Origin: JAJZJT01 sp049964655
GTDB lineage: Bacteria; Actinomycetota; Acidimicrobiia; Acidimicrobiales; RAAP-2
Reading direction: 5' to 3'
Length of the DNA: 14,161 nucleotides
Assembly (NCBI GenBank): GCA_049964655.1
Contig: JBMFXC010000068.1
Location: forward strand, 1 to 14,161
Shown: piece after piece, positions 6,370 to 14,048 of the stretch
How the letters are laid out: the number at the start of each line of letters is the position of its first letter
Position numbering within the stretch: position 1 is the stretch's first letter
Notes under the pieces: generated by a model
What the model saw: only the letters and a program-made list of their open reading frames with translations
Database searches by the model: none
What the model was told of the DNA's origin: nothing
Program-made: the position numbers and the translations under genes

Positions 6370-7587
6370 TCAGCCGCCCGTCACCCCCGCGGTAAAAGGG
6401 GCAGCACCGAGTGCGCTGCGCACGCCACGGGCGATCTCGAGGTCTTCGCGAGCGGTGACCACGAGGACCCGGACCGCTGCCCCCGGCTCTCCGATGTCGC
6501 GGTCGCCGTGGCCTTCCTCGTTGGCTACCGGGTCGACGGTCACCCCGAGGAAGCCCAGCCCGCCCGCCGCCCTCGACCGGACCACCGCCGAGGCCTCGCC
6601 TACCCCGCCCGTGAAGACGAGCGCGTCGAGCCCACCCAGCGCGGCGACCATTGAGGCGACACCGGCCCGCAAGCGGTGGAGATAGACGCTGACGGCGAGA
6701 GTGGCCTCGTCGTCGCCACGCTCCTCGGCTCCGAGCACGACCCGTAGGTCGGCGCTCCCGGCCAGCCCGAAGAGGCCCGAACGGTGCTCGAGCGCCGACG
6801 CCAGCTCGGCGCTCGGCATGCCGACATGCTCCTCGAGCCAGAGGACGAGCCCCGGGTCGACACTGCCCGAGCGTGTCGCCATCACCAGTCCGTCGAGCGG
6901 TGTGAAGCCCATGGTGGTGTCGACCGAGCGGCCGCCAGCCACCGCGGCCAACGAGGCGCCGGCACCGAGGTGACAGGTCACCAGCCGGAGCGATTCGAGC
7001 GGCCGGTCGACCAGCGCCGCGGCACGGCGCGAGGCGTAGGCGTGGGAGAGGCCGTGGAAGCCGAACCGACGGAGGGGCCAGCGTCGCCGCCACTCGCGGG
7101 GCAGGGCGTAGGTGGCCGCTGCCGCCGGGATGGTGGCGTGGAAGGCGGTGTCGAAGCAGGCCACCGCCGGAAGCCCTGGCAGGCGCCGACCGACGGCGTC
7201 GAGGGCGGCGAGCGAGGTTGGCTGGTGCAACGGGGCGAGGTCGCAGAGCTGCTCGAGCTGGAGACGGACGTGCTCGTCGACGAGGACCGGGGCGACCAGG
7301 TCGCTGCCTCCGTGGACGATGCGGTGCCCGACGGCAGCCAGGTGGCAGGTGGTCCCGGCGTCGGCTGCGGTGAGCAGGCGGGTGAGCTCGTCGTCGAGCA
7401 CCTGCGACACCGGCGAACCCTGTTTGGCCGGCACCGACGCCTCGGCGAGGAGCCGGTCGGCACCGTCGAGGACCGCAAGCTTCAGGCTGGACGAGCCGGC
7501 GTTGACCGTCAGGATGTTCCCGGTCGGATGCCCCGGACCGTCGCCACCCCGTGGGCCACCGATCGGGGGCGGGCCCGGTGGGCTCAC
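6370..7587 (-). CDS. ackA: acetate kinase
   Basis: Cytosolic enzyme interconverting acetyl phosphate + ADP and acetate + ATP. The 405 residues match the family length. Visible motifs: NAGSSSLK (29-36), GHRIVHGG (87-94), catalytic Asp146 in CFDTAFH, FGFHGLSH (175-182) with His178, MGFTPLDGLVMATRSG (226-241) with Arg239, FTGGVGEAS (325-333) and REDLEIAR near the C-terminus. The GTG start at 7587 overlaps the xfp stop as GTGA, and no other start codon lies between it and the conserved NILTVNAG. The protein therefore carries a Gly/Pro-rich extension of about 23 residues that ordinary AckA lacks. It is translationally coupled to xfp and would use the acetyl phosphate Xfp makes. No pta is nearby. 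The identification is secure; the direction toward ATP is inferred from context. Confidence 0.95.
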   Translation of the reverse strand: MSPPGPPPIGGPRGGDGPGHPTGNILTVNAGSSSLKLAVLDGADRLLAEASVPAKQGSPVSQVLDDELTRLLTAADAGTTCHLAAVGHRIVHGGSDLVAPVLVDEHVRLQLEQLCDLAPLHQPTSLAALDAVGRRLPGLPAVACFDTAFHATIPAAAATYALPREWRRRWPLRRFGFHGLSHAYASRRAAALVDRPLESLRLVTCHLGAGASLAAVAGGRSVDTTMGFTPLDGLVMATRSGSVDPGLVLWLEEHVGMPSAELASALEHRSGLFGLAGSADLRVVLGAEERGDDEATLAVSVYLHRLRAGVASMVAALGGLDALVFTGGVGEASAVVRSRAAGGLGFLGVTVDPVANEEGHGDRDIGEPGAAVRVLVVTAREDLEIARGVRSALGAAPFTAGVTGG

Positions 7588-9938
7588 GCGGGCCAGGTCC
7601 ACTCGGCGACGTCGGGCGGGTCTTCGCCGACCGAGCGCGCGTACGCACGGCACCGTGCTCGTTCGTCCACCATCCGCTGGCGCACCTCGGCGGCGTGCGA
7701 GCCGAGGCCCGGCACCCGGTCCACGACGTCCATGACGAGGTGGAAACGGTCGAGGTCGTTGAGCATCACCATGTCGAAGGGCGTGGTGGTCGTGCCCTCC
7801 TCCTTGTAGCCGCGGACGTGGATGTTGGCGTGGTTGGTCCGCCGGTAGGTGAGGCGGTGGACGAGCCAGGGATAGCCATGGAAGGCGAAGACGACGGGCT
7901 TGTCCTCGGTGAACAGGGTGTCGAACTCGCGGTCGGGGAGGCCGTGGGGGTGCTCAGTGTCGGGCTCGAGGCGCATCAGGTCGACGACGTTGACCACCCG
8001 GACCTTGAGGTCGGGCAGCTCCCGGCGGAGGAGGTCGACGGCGGCCAACGTCTCGAGGGTGGGCACGTCACCGCAGCAGGCCATCACCACGTCGGGGTCG
8101 CCCTCGTCGTTGGAGGCGAACTCCCAGATGCCCACCCCCCGGGCGCAGTGGAGGACGGCGTCGTCCATGGCCAGGTAGTCGAGCGAGGGCTGCTTGCCCG
8201 CCACCACGACGTTCACGTAGTGGCGGCTCCGAAGGCAGTGGTCCATCACCGACAAGAGGCAGTTGGCATCGGGCGGCAGGTAAACCCGGACGATCTCGGC
8301 CTTCTTGTTGACGACGTGATCGAGGAACCCCGGGTCCTGGTGACTGAAGCCGTTGTGGTCCTGGCGCCAGACGTGCGAGGAGAGCAGGTAGTTGAGCGAG
8401 GCCAACGGCCTGCGCCACGGGAGCTGCCGGGTCACCTTGAGCCACTTGGCATGCTGGTTGAACATCGAGTCGACGATGTGCACGAACGCCTCGTAGGAGT
8501 CGAAGAGGCCGTGGCGCCCGGTGAGCAGGTACCCCTCCAGCCACCCCTGGCACTGGTGCTCCGAGAGCATCTCCATCACCCGGCCTTCGGGGGCGAGATG
8601 GTCGTCTGTGGCGAGGCGCTCTGCCTCCCACTGCCGGTCGGTCGCCTCGAAGAGGGCGTCGAGGCGATTGGACGCCGTCTCGTCCGGTCCGAAGACGCGG
8701 AAGGTGCGCGGGTTGGCCCGCACCACGTCGCGCAGGAAGGTGCCGAGGACGCGGGTCGCCTCGCTGGTGGCTGCACCCGGAGCATCGACCTCGACCGCGT
8801 AGTCGCGGAAGTCCGGGAGTTCGAGGTCGGAGAGCAGGAGCCCGCCGTTCGTGTGCGGGTTCGCGCTCATGCGCCGAGGGCCCCGGGGAGGGAGCTCGGC
8901 CAGTTCGGCGCGGAGCGAGCCGTGCTCGTCGAAGAGCTCGTCGGCGTGGTAGCTCTCGAGCCACGACTGCAACGCGGCGAGGTGCCCCGGATTGGTCGCG
9001 ACGTCGGGAATGGGCACCTGGTGGGCGCGCCACGTCCCCTCCACCGGGACGCCGTCGAGGGTCTTCGGCCCCGTCCAGCCCTTCGGGGTCTCGAGCACGA
9101 TCATCGGCCACCGCGGTCGTCCGACGTCGCCGCCCTGACGGGCTCGGCGCTGGATCTCGACGACGTCGGCGACGACCTGGTCGAGGGTGGTGGCCATCAG
9201 CTGGTGCATGGTCGCCGGGTCGTCGCCGGAGACCCAGTGCACGGTGTGCCCGTAGCCTTCGAGGAGGGAGGTGAGCTCGTCGTCGGGGATGCGGGCGAGC
9301 ACGGTGGGATTGGCGATCTTGTAGCCGTTCAGGTGGAGGACGGGCAGGACGGCACCGTCGGTCACCGGGTTGAGGAACTTGTTGGAGTGCCACGAGGTCG
9401 CGAGCGGTCCGGTCTCTGCTTCGCCGTCGCCGACGACGCAGCACACGAAGAGGCCCGGGTTGTCGAAGGCGGCCCCGTAGGCGTGGGACAGGGAGTAGCC
9501 GAGCTCACCACCTTCGTGGATGGAGCCGGGTGTCTCGGGTGCCACGTGCGACGGCACGCCGCCGGGGAACGAGAACTGTCGGAACAGGGCCCGCATGCCG
9601 GCCTCGTCGCGGCTGATGTGGGGGTAGACCTCGGAGTAGGTCCCCTCGAGGTAGGCGTTGGCCACGGCGGCGGGTCCACCGTGGCCCGGACCGAACACCA
9701 TGAAGGCGTCGAGGTCCCAGTTTCGGATCACCCGGTTGAGATGGGCGTAGACGAAGTTGAGCCCGGGTGTCGTTCCCCAGTGGCCGAGCAGGCGCGGCTT
9801 GATGTGCTCGGGGCGGAGCTCCTCGTTGAGCAACGGGTTGTCGAGCAGATAGATCTGCCCGACCGAGAGGTAGTTCGCCGCCCGCCAGTAGGCATCCAGC
9901 AGCTCGAGCTCGTTCGTGTCGAGTGGGCCCGTGCTCAC
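7584..9938 (-). CDS. xfp: xylulose 5-phosphate / fructose 6-phosphate phosphoketolase
   Basis: Thiamine-diphosphate enzyme that cleaves xylulose 5-phosphate or fructose 6-phosphate with phosphate, giving acetyl phosphate plus glyceraldehyde 3-phosphate or erythrose 4-phosphate. The 784-residue product has the normal length. Family motifs: LLGHWGTTPGLNFVYAHLNR (51-70) with His53, FGPGHGGPA (82-90), SHVAPETPGSIHEGGELGY (130-148), the cofactor motif GDGEAE (170-175) with HLNGYKIANP (202-211), ETPKGWTGPK, GPDETASNRL (417-426) and EHQCQGWLEGY (460-470). The GTG at 9938 gives the typical N-terminus, with a modest AGGA about ten bases upstream. The frame is open to an ATG at 10082, but that lies upstream of the proposed promoter. 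It overlaps ackA by GTGA and is the first gene of the leftward operon. Sequence alone does not settle whether both sugar phosphates are used. Confidence 0.96.
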   Translation of the reverse strand: MSTGPLDTNELELLDAYWRAANYLSVGQIYLLDNPLLNEELRPEHIKPRLLGHWGTTPGLNFVYAHLNRVIRNWDLDAFMVFGPGHGGPAAVANAYLEGTYSEVYPHISRDEAGMRALFRQFSFPGGVPSHVAPETPGSIHEGGELGYSLSHAYGAAFDNPGLFVCCVVGDGEAETGPLATSWHSNKFLNPVTDGAVLPVLHLNGYKIANPTVLARIPDDELTSLLEGYGHTVHWVSGDDPATMHQLMATTLDQVVADVVEIQRRARQGGDVGRPRWPMIVLETPKGWTGPKTLDGVPVEGTWRAHQVPIPDVATNPGHLAALQSWLESYHADELFDEHGSLRAELAELPPRGPRRMSANPHTNGGLLLSDLELPDFRDYAVEVDAPGAATSEATRVLGTFLRDVVRANPRTFRVFGPDETASNRLDALFEATDRQWEAERLATDDHLAPEGRVMEMLSEHQCQGWLEGYLLTGRHGLFDSYEAFVHIVDSMFNQHAKWLKVTRQLPWRRPLASLNYLLSSHVWRQDHNGFSHQDPGFLDHVVNKKAEIVRVYLPPDANCLLSVMDHCLRSRHYVNVVVAGKQPSLDYLAMDDAVLHCARGVGIWEFASNDEGDPDVVMACCGDVPTLETLAAVDLLRRELPDLKVRVVNVVDLMRLEPDTEHPHGLPDREFDTLFTEDKPVVFAFHGYPWLVHRLTYRRTNHANIHVRGYKEEGTTTTPFDMVMLNDLDRFHLVMDVVDRVPGLGSHAAEVRQRMVDERARCRAYARSVGEDPPDVAEWTWPA

Positions 9939-10021
9939 CGGCTGACCGTCCTGCCGACGACAGAGCGTCCAGCCCAGCCGGCGCGATGCCTGTTCCCAGT
10001 TCCTCGTGCCATCGCCTGACC

Positions 10022-10050
10022 ACCCTAGGAGCGTGGGGTCACGACGCCAA
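10022..10050 (-). promoter_or_regulatory. SigA-type promoter of xfp-ackA
   Basis: Reading leftward, TTGGCG (10050 to 10045) and TAGGGT (10027 to 10022) are separated by 17 bp. The -35 matches the consensus at four of six positions and the -10 fits TANNNT. Transcription would start near 10015, leaving a leader of about 77 nt before the GTG at 9938. This supports the 9938 start over 10082. Confidence 0.5.
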
Positions 10051-10058
10051 GGGCCGAA

Positions 10059-10139
10059 CGGCAGGTCTTGCCGGTGCCACATCGGGCCGGCCTGTGCCGC
10101 ATCGGGTGAGCCAGTTCGCCCTCGGCGAGCTCGGCCGAG
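10059..10139. promoter_or_regulatory. repeat elements in the xfp/pgmB divergent region (candidate operators)
   Basis: Within the 262-bp divergent spacer are three elements: an inverted repeat CGGCA-GGTCT-TGCCG (10059-10073); two direct repeats GTGCCACATCGGG (10074-10086) and GTGCCGCATCGGG (10094-10106) that differ at one base and repeat every 20 bp, about two helical turns; and the palindrome CTCGGCCGAG (10130-10139). The direct repeats lie just upstream of the xfp -35. They could bind a regulator controlling both operons. No convincing promoter is visible for pgmB. Confidence 0.35.
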
Positions 10140-10200
10140 ACGGGACCGAGGTGACCTTGGACCCTGGCCGGCAGGGCCTGGTGTGTCGCACTCTCTGACC

Positions 10201-11055
10201 ATGGCAGGAACGCGGGCGTCTGGGAGGTCCGACCGGGCGGCGAACGCCAACGGTGCGAAGTCGCCGGCGCGACCCCAAAAGCCCCGTCGCCCCCGGCCGC
10301 TCGTCGTCGGCGAGCTGGGCCTACCGGCCTCGACGCGTGCGTGCCTCTTCGACCTCGACGGCGTCCTCACCCAGACAGCCACCGTGCACGCGGCAGCCTG
10401 GAAGACGACCTTCGACGACTACCTGCGCCGCACCGCCGAGGAGCGGGGTGAGCCGTTCGTCCCCTTCGACGAGCACGGCGACTACGACGAGTACGTCGAC
10501 GGTCGACCGCGCTACGACGGCGTGCGTGCCTTTCTCGCCTCGAGGGGGATCACCCTGCCCGACGGCGATCCGGGGGACCCCCCGGACGCGGAGACCGTCT
10601 GTGGGATCGGGAACCGGAAGAACGCCGCCCTCGTCAGCCTGCTCGCCACGGGAGGGGTTGAAGCGTATACGGGCTCGGTCCGCTTCGTGCGGGCAGCACG
10701 TCGCGCCGGCTTGCGGTGCGCCGTGGTGTCGGCGAGCGCCAACTGTCGGGCGGTGCTCGCCGCTGCCCGGATCGACGGGCTCTTCGACGTGGTGGTCGAC
10801 GGGGTGGTCGCTGCCCGCGAGCACCTGGCGGGCAAGCCCCAGCCCGACACCTACCTCGCCGCCGCCCGTCTGGTCGACGTTCCCCCTGCCGATGCTGCGG
10901 TCTTCGAGGACGCCCTGGCCGGCGTGGCGGCCGGTCGAGCCGGCCACTTCGGTTGGGTGGTCGGGGTGGACCGAGCCGGGCAGGCGGACGAGCTGCGGGC
11001 GAACGGAGCCGACGTCGTCGTCGACGACCTCGCCGAGCTGTTGGGCGCGCCGTGA
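10201..11055 (+). CDS. pgmB: beta-phosphoglucomutase-like HAD hydrolase
   Basis: HAD-superfamily enzyme expected to convert beta-D-glucose 1-phosphate to glucose 6-phosphate in the cytosol. All HAD motifs are present: FDLDGVLT (50-57) with nucleophile Asp51 and acid/base Asp53, Ser177 in VVSASAN, Lys212 in GKPQPD, and EDALAGV with Glu236/Asp237. The cap has the beta-PGM features HAAAW and GRPRYDGV (101-108), plus GIGNRKN. At 284 residues it is longer than typical beta-PGM because of a basic, Pro/Arg-rich N-terminal tail (1-37); no later in-frame start exists before the HAD core. There is no clear ribosome binding site before the ATG. Its TGA overlaps the GTG of GH65 as GTGA, the usual partnership with a phosphorylase that makes beta-glucose 1-phosphate. 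The function rests on motif plus context; another phosphosugar mutase or phosphatase is possible but less likely. Confidence 0.88.
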   Translation: MAGTRASGRSDRAANANGAKSPARPQKPRRPRPLVVGELGLPASTRACLFDLDGVLTQTATVHAAAWKTTFDDYLRRTAEERGEPFVPFDEHGDYDEYVDGRPRYDGVRAFLASRGITLPDGDPGDPPDAETVCGIGNRKNAALVSLLATGGVEAYTGSVRFVRAARRAGLRCAVVSASANCRAVLAAARIDGLFDVVVDGVVAAREHLAGKPQPDTYLAAARLVDVPPADAAVFEDALAGVAAGRAGHFGWVVGVDRAGQADELRANGADVVVDDLAELLGAP

Positions 11056-13163
11056 TCCGGCACCCTGCCTTCCCGACCGAGCCGTGGACGCTGTCGGAGG
11101 TCTCGCTCGACCTCGCGGCATTGGCTCAGACCGAGTCGCTCTTCGCCCTGTCCAACGGCCATATCGGGCTCCGAGGGAACCTCGACGAAGGAGAGCCGTC
11201 TGGCCTGCCCGGCACCTACCTGGCCGGTTGTTACGAGCTGCGTCCGCTTCCAACTGCCGAGGCCGGCTACGGGAACCCCGAGTCGAGCCAGAGCGTCGTG
11301 AACGTCACCAACGGCAAGCTCATCCGTTTGCTGGTCGACGACGAGCTCTTCGACGTCCGCACCGGCGCGCTGGTAGACCACCACCGAGTGCTCGACCTGC
11401 GTGCCGGTGTGCTGTACCGACGCGCCACGTGGCGCTCTCCGACCGGCCAGGGCGTCCGGGTCACCTCCAGCCGGCTCGTGTCGTTCGTCCAGCGTGCCGT
11501 CGCCGCCATCGCCTACGACGTCGAGGCCTTCGAGGACCTGGCCCGGGTGACCTTCAGCGCCGTTGCCGAACCGGGACGGCCGTTGCGGGTCGTCAAGCTG
11601 CTGGCGTACGGCTGGTCCGACGAGCGGTCGCTGCCGGCGGTGCGCGACCAGGTCGACGCGGCGCTGGCCGAGGCGCTGCACACCGGCTGGGATGGCCTCG
11701 TCGCCGCCCAACGTTCCTACCTCGACGCCTTCTCGGAGCGGGCCGATGTCGAAGTCGACGGTGACGACGAGCTCCAACAAGCGGTGCGCTTCGCCCTCTT
11801 CCATACGCTCCAGGCGGGTGCCCGCGGGGAGGAGCGGGCCATCGCCGCCAAGGGGCTGACTGGTCCCGGCTACGACGGCCACACGTTCTGGGACACCGAG
11901 ACGTTCGTCCTCCCGGTGCTCACCTACACGGCGCCCACGGCGGCCGCTGACGCCCTGCGGTGGCGGTGGCGAACGCTCGACCTCGCCCGCCAGCGAGCGG
12001 GCCTCCTCGGGTTCACCGGGGCGACGTTCCCCTGGCGCACCATCGGGGGACAGGAGTGCTCGGGGTACTGGCCGGCCGGGACGGCGGCCTTCCACGTCAA
12101 CGCCGACATCGCCGACGCAGTCGTCCGCTACCAGGCTGTGACGGGTGACGAGGCCTTCGCCGCCGCCAGCGGCCTCGAGCTCCTGGTCGAGACGGCGAGG
12201 CTGTGGTGCTCGCTCGGCTACCACGACGGGACGGGTCGTTTCCGCATCGACGGGGTGACGGGGCCCGACGAGTACAGCGCCGTCGCCGACAACAACGTCT
12301 TCACCAACCTCATGGCGCAACGGAACCTCTCCGCCGCCGCCGACCAGTCCGAGAGGTTCCCCGAGCAGGCCGCCGCCCTCGGCGTCGGAGCAGAGGAGGT
12401 AGCCGCCTGGCGCCGAGCCGCCTCGGCGACGACCGTCCCCTACGACGAAGGGCTCGGGGTGCATCCCCAGCACGAGGCGTTCACCGAGCACCAGGTCTGG
12501 GACTTCGACTCGACGCCGACCGAGAGGTACCCGCTCTTCCTCCATGTCCCGTACTTCGACCTCTACCGCAAGCAGGTGGTGAAACAGGCGGACCTGGTGC
12601 TTGCCCTCCACCTGCGCGGCGACGCCTTCACTGACGACGAGAAGGCCCGCGACTTCGCCTACTACGAGCAGCTGACCGTGCGCGACTCGTCCTTGTCCGC
12701 CAGTACCCAGGCCGTCGTGGCCGCCGAGACGGGTCATCTCGATCTCGCCTACGACTACCTGCGCGAGTCGGCGCTCATGGACCTCGAGGACCTCCAGCAC
12801 GACACGCGTGACGGCCTCCACATCGCTTCGCTGGCCGGGACGTGGACGGCGGTCGTCGCCGGCTTCGGAGGCCTGCGTGACCACGACGGTTCCCTGCACT
12901 TCGCTCCCCGCCTGCCCGGCGCCCTCGTCCGGATCACCTTCCGGCTCGGGTTCCGCGACCGCGTGCTCGTCGTCGAAGTGCGAAGCGAGGAGGCATCCTA
13001 CGTGCTGCTGCGAGGCGAGCCTCTCGACATCACCCACCACGGCGCGCCTGCCGTTGTCTCCCAGGGCGAGGTGCTGACCCTGACGGTCCCCCCGCCCGCT
13101 CCCCGGCTCCGACCCCGGCAGCCCACCGGTCGGGAGCCGTTGCACTCGAGGCCTCCGGCCTGA
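11052..13163 (+). CDS. glycoside hydrolase family 65 phosphorylase (trehalose/maltose/kojibiose type)
   Basis: GH65 enzymes invert alpha-glucosidic bonds; most use phosphate to give beta-glucose 1-phosphate plus a sugar. The 703-residue protein has an N-terminal beta-sandwich (1-190), an (alpha/alpha)6 barrel (about 230-620) and a C-terminal beta domain. Motifs: KGLTGPGYDGHTFWDTETF (267-285), FPWRTIGGQECSGYWP (326-341), DGVTGPDEYSAVADNN (400-415) with predicted general acid Glu407, KQVVKQADLVLAL (507-519), and the phosphate-site segment DGLHIASLAG (587-596). The start is the GTG overlapping the pgmB stop. The protein is shorter than the usual ~750-790 residues: the chain jumps from IAYDVEAF directly to EDLARVTF near residue 161, where homologues I recall have a further ~70-80 residues. 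The barrel and catalytic residues look intact. Which disaccharide it uses cannot be read from the sequence; trehalose, maltose, kojibiose and nigerose are candidates. Confidence 0.92.
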   Translation: MIRHPAFPTEPWTLSEVSLDLAALAQTESLFALSNGHIGLRGNLDEGEPSGLPGTYLAGCYELRPLPTAEAGYGNPESSQSVVNVTNGKLIRLLVDDELFDVRTGALVDHHRVLDLRAGVLYRRATWRSPTGQGVRVTSSRLVSFVQRAVAAIAYDVEAFEDLARVTFSAVAEPGRPLRVVKLLAYGWSDERSLPAVRDQVDAALAEALHTGWDGLVAAQRSYLDAFSERADVEVDGDDELQQAVRFALFHTLQAGARGEERAIAAKGLTGPGYDGHTFWDTETFVLPVLTYTAPTAAADALRWRWRTLDLARQRAGLLGFTGATFPWRTIGGQECSGYWPAGTAAFHVNADIADAVVRYQAVTGDEAFAAASGLELLVETARLWCSLGYHDGTGRFRIDGVTGPDEYSAVADNNVFTNLMAQRNLSAAADQSERFPEQAAALGVGAEEVAAWRRAASATTVPYDEGLGVHPQHEAFTEHQVWDFDSTPTERYPLFLHVPYFDLYRKQVVKQADLVLALHLRGDAFTDDEKARDFAYYEQLTVRDSSLSASTQAVVAAETGHLDLAYDYLRESALMDLEDLQHDTRDGLHIASLAGTWTAVVAGFGGLRDHDGSLHFAPRLPGALVRITFRLGFRDRVLVVEVRSEEASYVLLRGEPLDITHHGAPAVVSQGEVLTLTVPPPAPRLRPRQPTGREPLHSRPPA

Positions 13164-13201
13164 GGCCGGCAGTTCCCCCCAGTCCGGCCTGAGGCCGGCA
13201 G
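13154..13201. repeat. two 19-bp direct repeats, each a palindrome, between convergent genes
   Basis: TCCGGCCTGAGGCCGGCAG occurs at 13154-13172 and again, identically, at 13183-13201, separated by a C-rich decamer. Each contains CCGGCCT-G-AGGCCGG; as RNA this gives a short GC stem with a CTGAG loop. The first copy includes the GH65 stop codon, and the second ends a few bases before the HAD stop codon. The position suits a bidirectional terminator or an extragenic palindrome family. No T run follows. Confidence 0.7.
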
Positions 13202-13204
13202 GAC

Positions 13205-13837
13205 TCAGCGGCCGGGGAGAGGCGGCTGGTCGCCGATGGCAGCGTAGAGCTCGGCGATGGCCTGGCCGGGGTCGACGACCTTGATGGTCGTCATGCCGAG
13301 GGCACGGGCCGGCTTCAGGTTCACGCCCAAGTCGTCGAGGTAGACGACCTCGTCGGGAGCGACCGCCAAGCGTTGGCAGGCCAGTTCGTAGAAGCGTGGG
13401 TCGGGCTTGCGGATCCCCAGCTCGCGTGACTCGAGCACCACCTCGAAGAGCGCGAGCACGTCGGCGGTCTCCGGCCGAGCCGGCATCTCGACGGCGGCGA
13501 AGTTGTTGGTGAGGCAGGCGGTCCTGAACCGCCGGGAGCAGTCCCGGACGACCTCCACCATGTCGGGGCGGACAGCCCCCTCGAGGCCGGACATCAGCTC
13601 GCGTGCGTCCACCTGCAGTCCGGCGGCTGCCGCCTCTGCTTCGAAGGCGTCGCAGAACTCGTCGAAGGCGAGCTCGCTGCGTTCGAGGCGCGCCCACGCG
13701 TTGGCCTCGGGGTTGGTGGCGTTCAGTCGGCGGATGCTGCCCGGCGGGAGGCCGTGCTCGCGCTCGTAGCGGTCGAACCACTCGAACGGGCTGGCCGTGA
13801 TCACACCACCGAAGTCGAACATCACGCTGCGGATCAC
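13205..13837 (-). CDS. HAD-IA family hydrolase (epoxide-hydrolase N-terminal-like)
   Basis: Cytosolic HAD-superfamily protein of 210 residues. Motif I is MFDFGGV with Asp8; the second acidic residue of the usual DxD is Gly. Motif II is CLTNN (108-112), motif III is Lys144 in RKPDPRFY, and motif IV is VYLDDLGVN with Asp168/169. The cap segment NPEANAWARLERSELAFDEFCDAFE resembles the subfamily that includes the phosphatase domain of soluble epoxide hydrolase and ACAD10. The GTG start at 13837 is set by a good ribosome binding site, AAAGGA, seven bases upstream (13845-13850); the frame continues further but without such a signal. A TANNNT-type -10 (TAGCGT, 13901 to 13896) lies about 60 bases upstream without a clear -35. 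Lack of the second Asp makes classical phosphatase activity less certain. The substrate is unknown, and a link to the neighbouring sugar-phosphate genes is only positional. Confidence 0.88.
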   Translation of the reverse strand: MIRSVMFDFGGVITASPFEWFDRYEREHGLPPGSIRRLNATNPEANAWARLERSELAFDEFCDAFEAEAAAAGLQVDARELMSGLEGAVRPDMVEVVRDCSRRFRTACLTNNFAAVEMPARPETADVLALFEVVLESRELGIRKPDPRFYELACQRLAVAPDEVVYLDDLGVNLKPARALGMTTIKVVDPGQAIAELYAAIGDQPPLPGR

Positions 13838-13988
13838 CGGTCGGTCCTTTCTTGCCGGGCACCAGTCGCGCTCCAGCCGGGCTCGTCGGCCAGCGACGCT
13901 ACCGCGGGCCCGTCTCTGCTCGGCTCTCACGGCCGCCCCCACGGCTCGCCCCCGCAGCCAGCCCCACGGCCCGCCCCCACGGGGTGCA

Positions 13989-14009
13989 CCGGGAGCGTTC
14001 GCTCCCCGG
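13989..14009. promoter_or_regulatory. inverted repeat in the HAD / right-end gene divergent region
   Basis: CCGGGAGCG-TT-CGCTCCCCGG forms long arms with a single extra C on the right side. It lies between two divergent starts, about 20-40 bases before the right-end gene, where an operator would be expected. Nearby (13934-13982) are three imperfect copies of a GCCCCACGG-like motif. Function is not shown. Confidence 0.3.
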
Positions 14010-14048
14010 TACGCCACGACCAGGCGCCGCGTGAGAGAGTCTGACCCC

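Noticed and set aside
4980..6685. Plus-strand open frames running through the N gap
   Set aside because: They are antisense to the nucleotidyltransferase/2H gene, and their continuity depends on translating N as open.
9939..10082. Upstream ATG (10082) giving a 48-residue longer phosphoketolase
   Set aside because: The added segment resembles no phosphoketolase N-terminus I know, and it would start upstream of the well-spaced TTGGCG-17-TAGGGT promoter; GTG 9938 gives the normal length.
10157..10185. TTGGAC as a -35 for pgmB
   Set aside because: No acceptable -10 follows; that spacer has no TANNNT between it and the ATG.
13838..14017. N-terminal extension of the HAD hydrolase frame
   Set aside because: A good AAAGGA ribosome binding site seven bases before GTG 13837 fixes the start; the upstream translation is low-complexity Arg/Gly/Ala.
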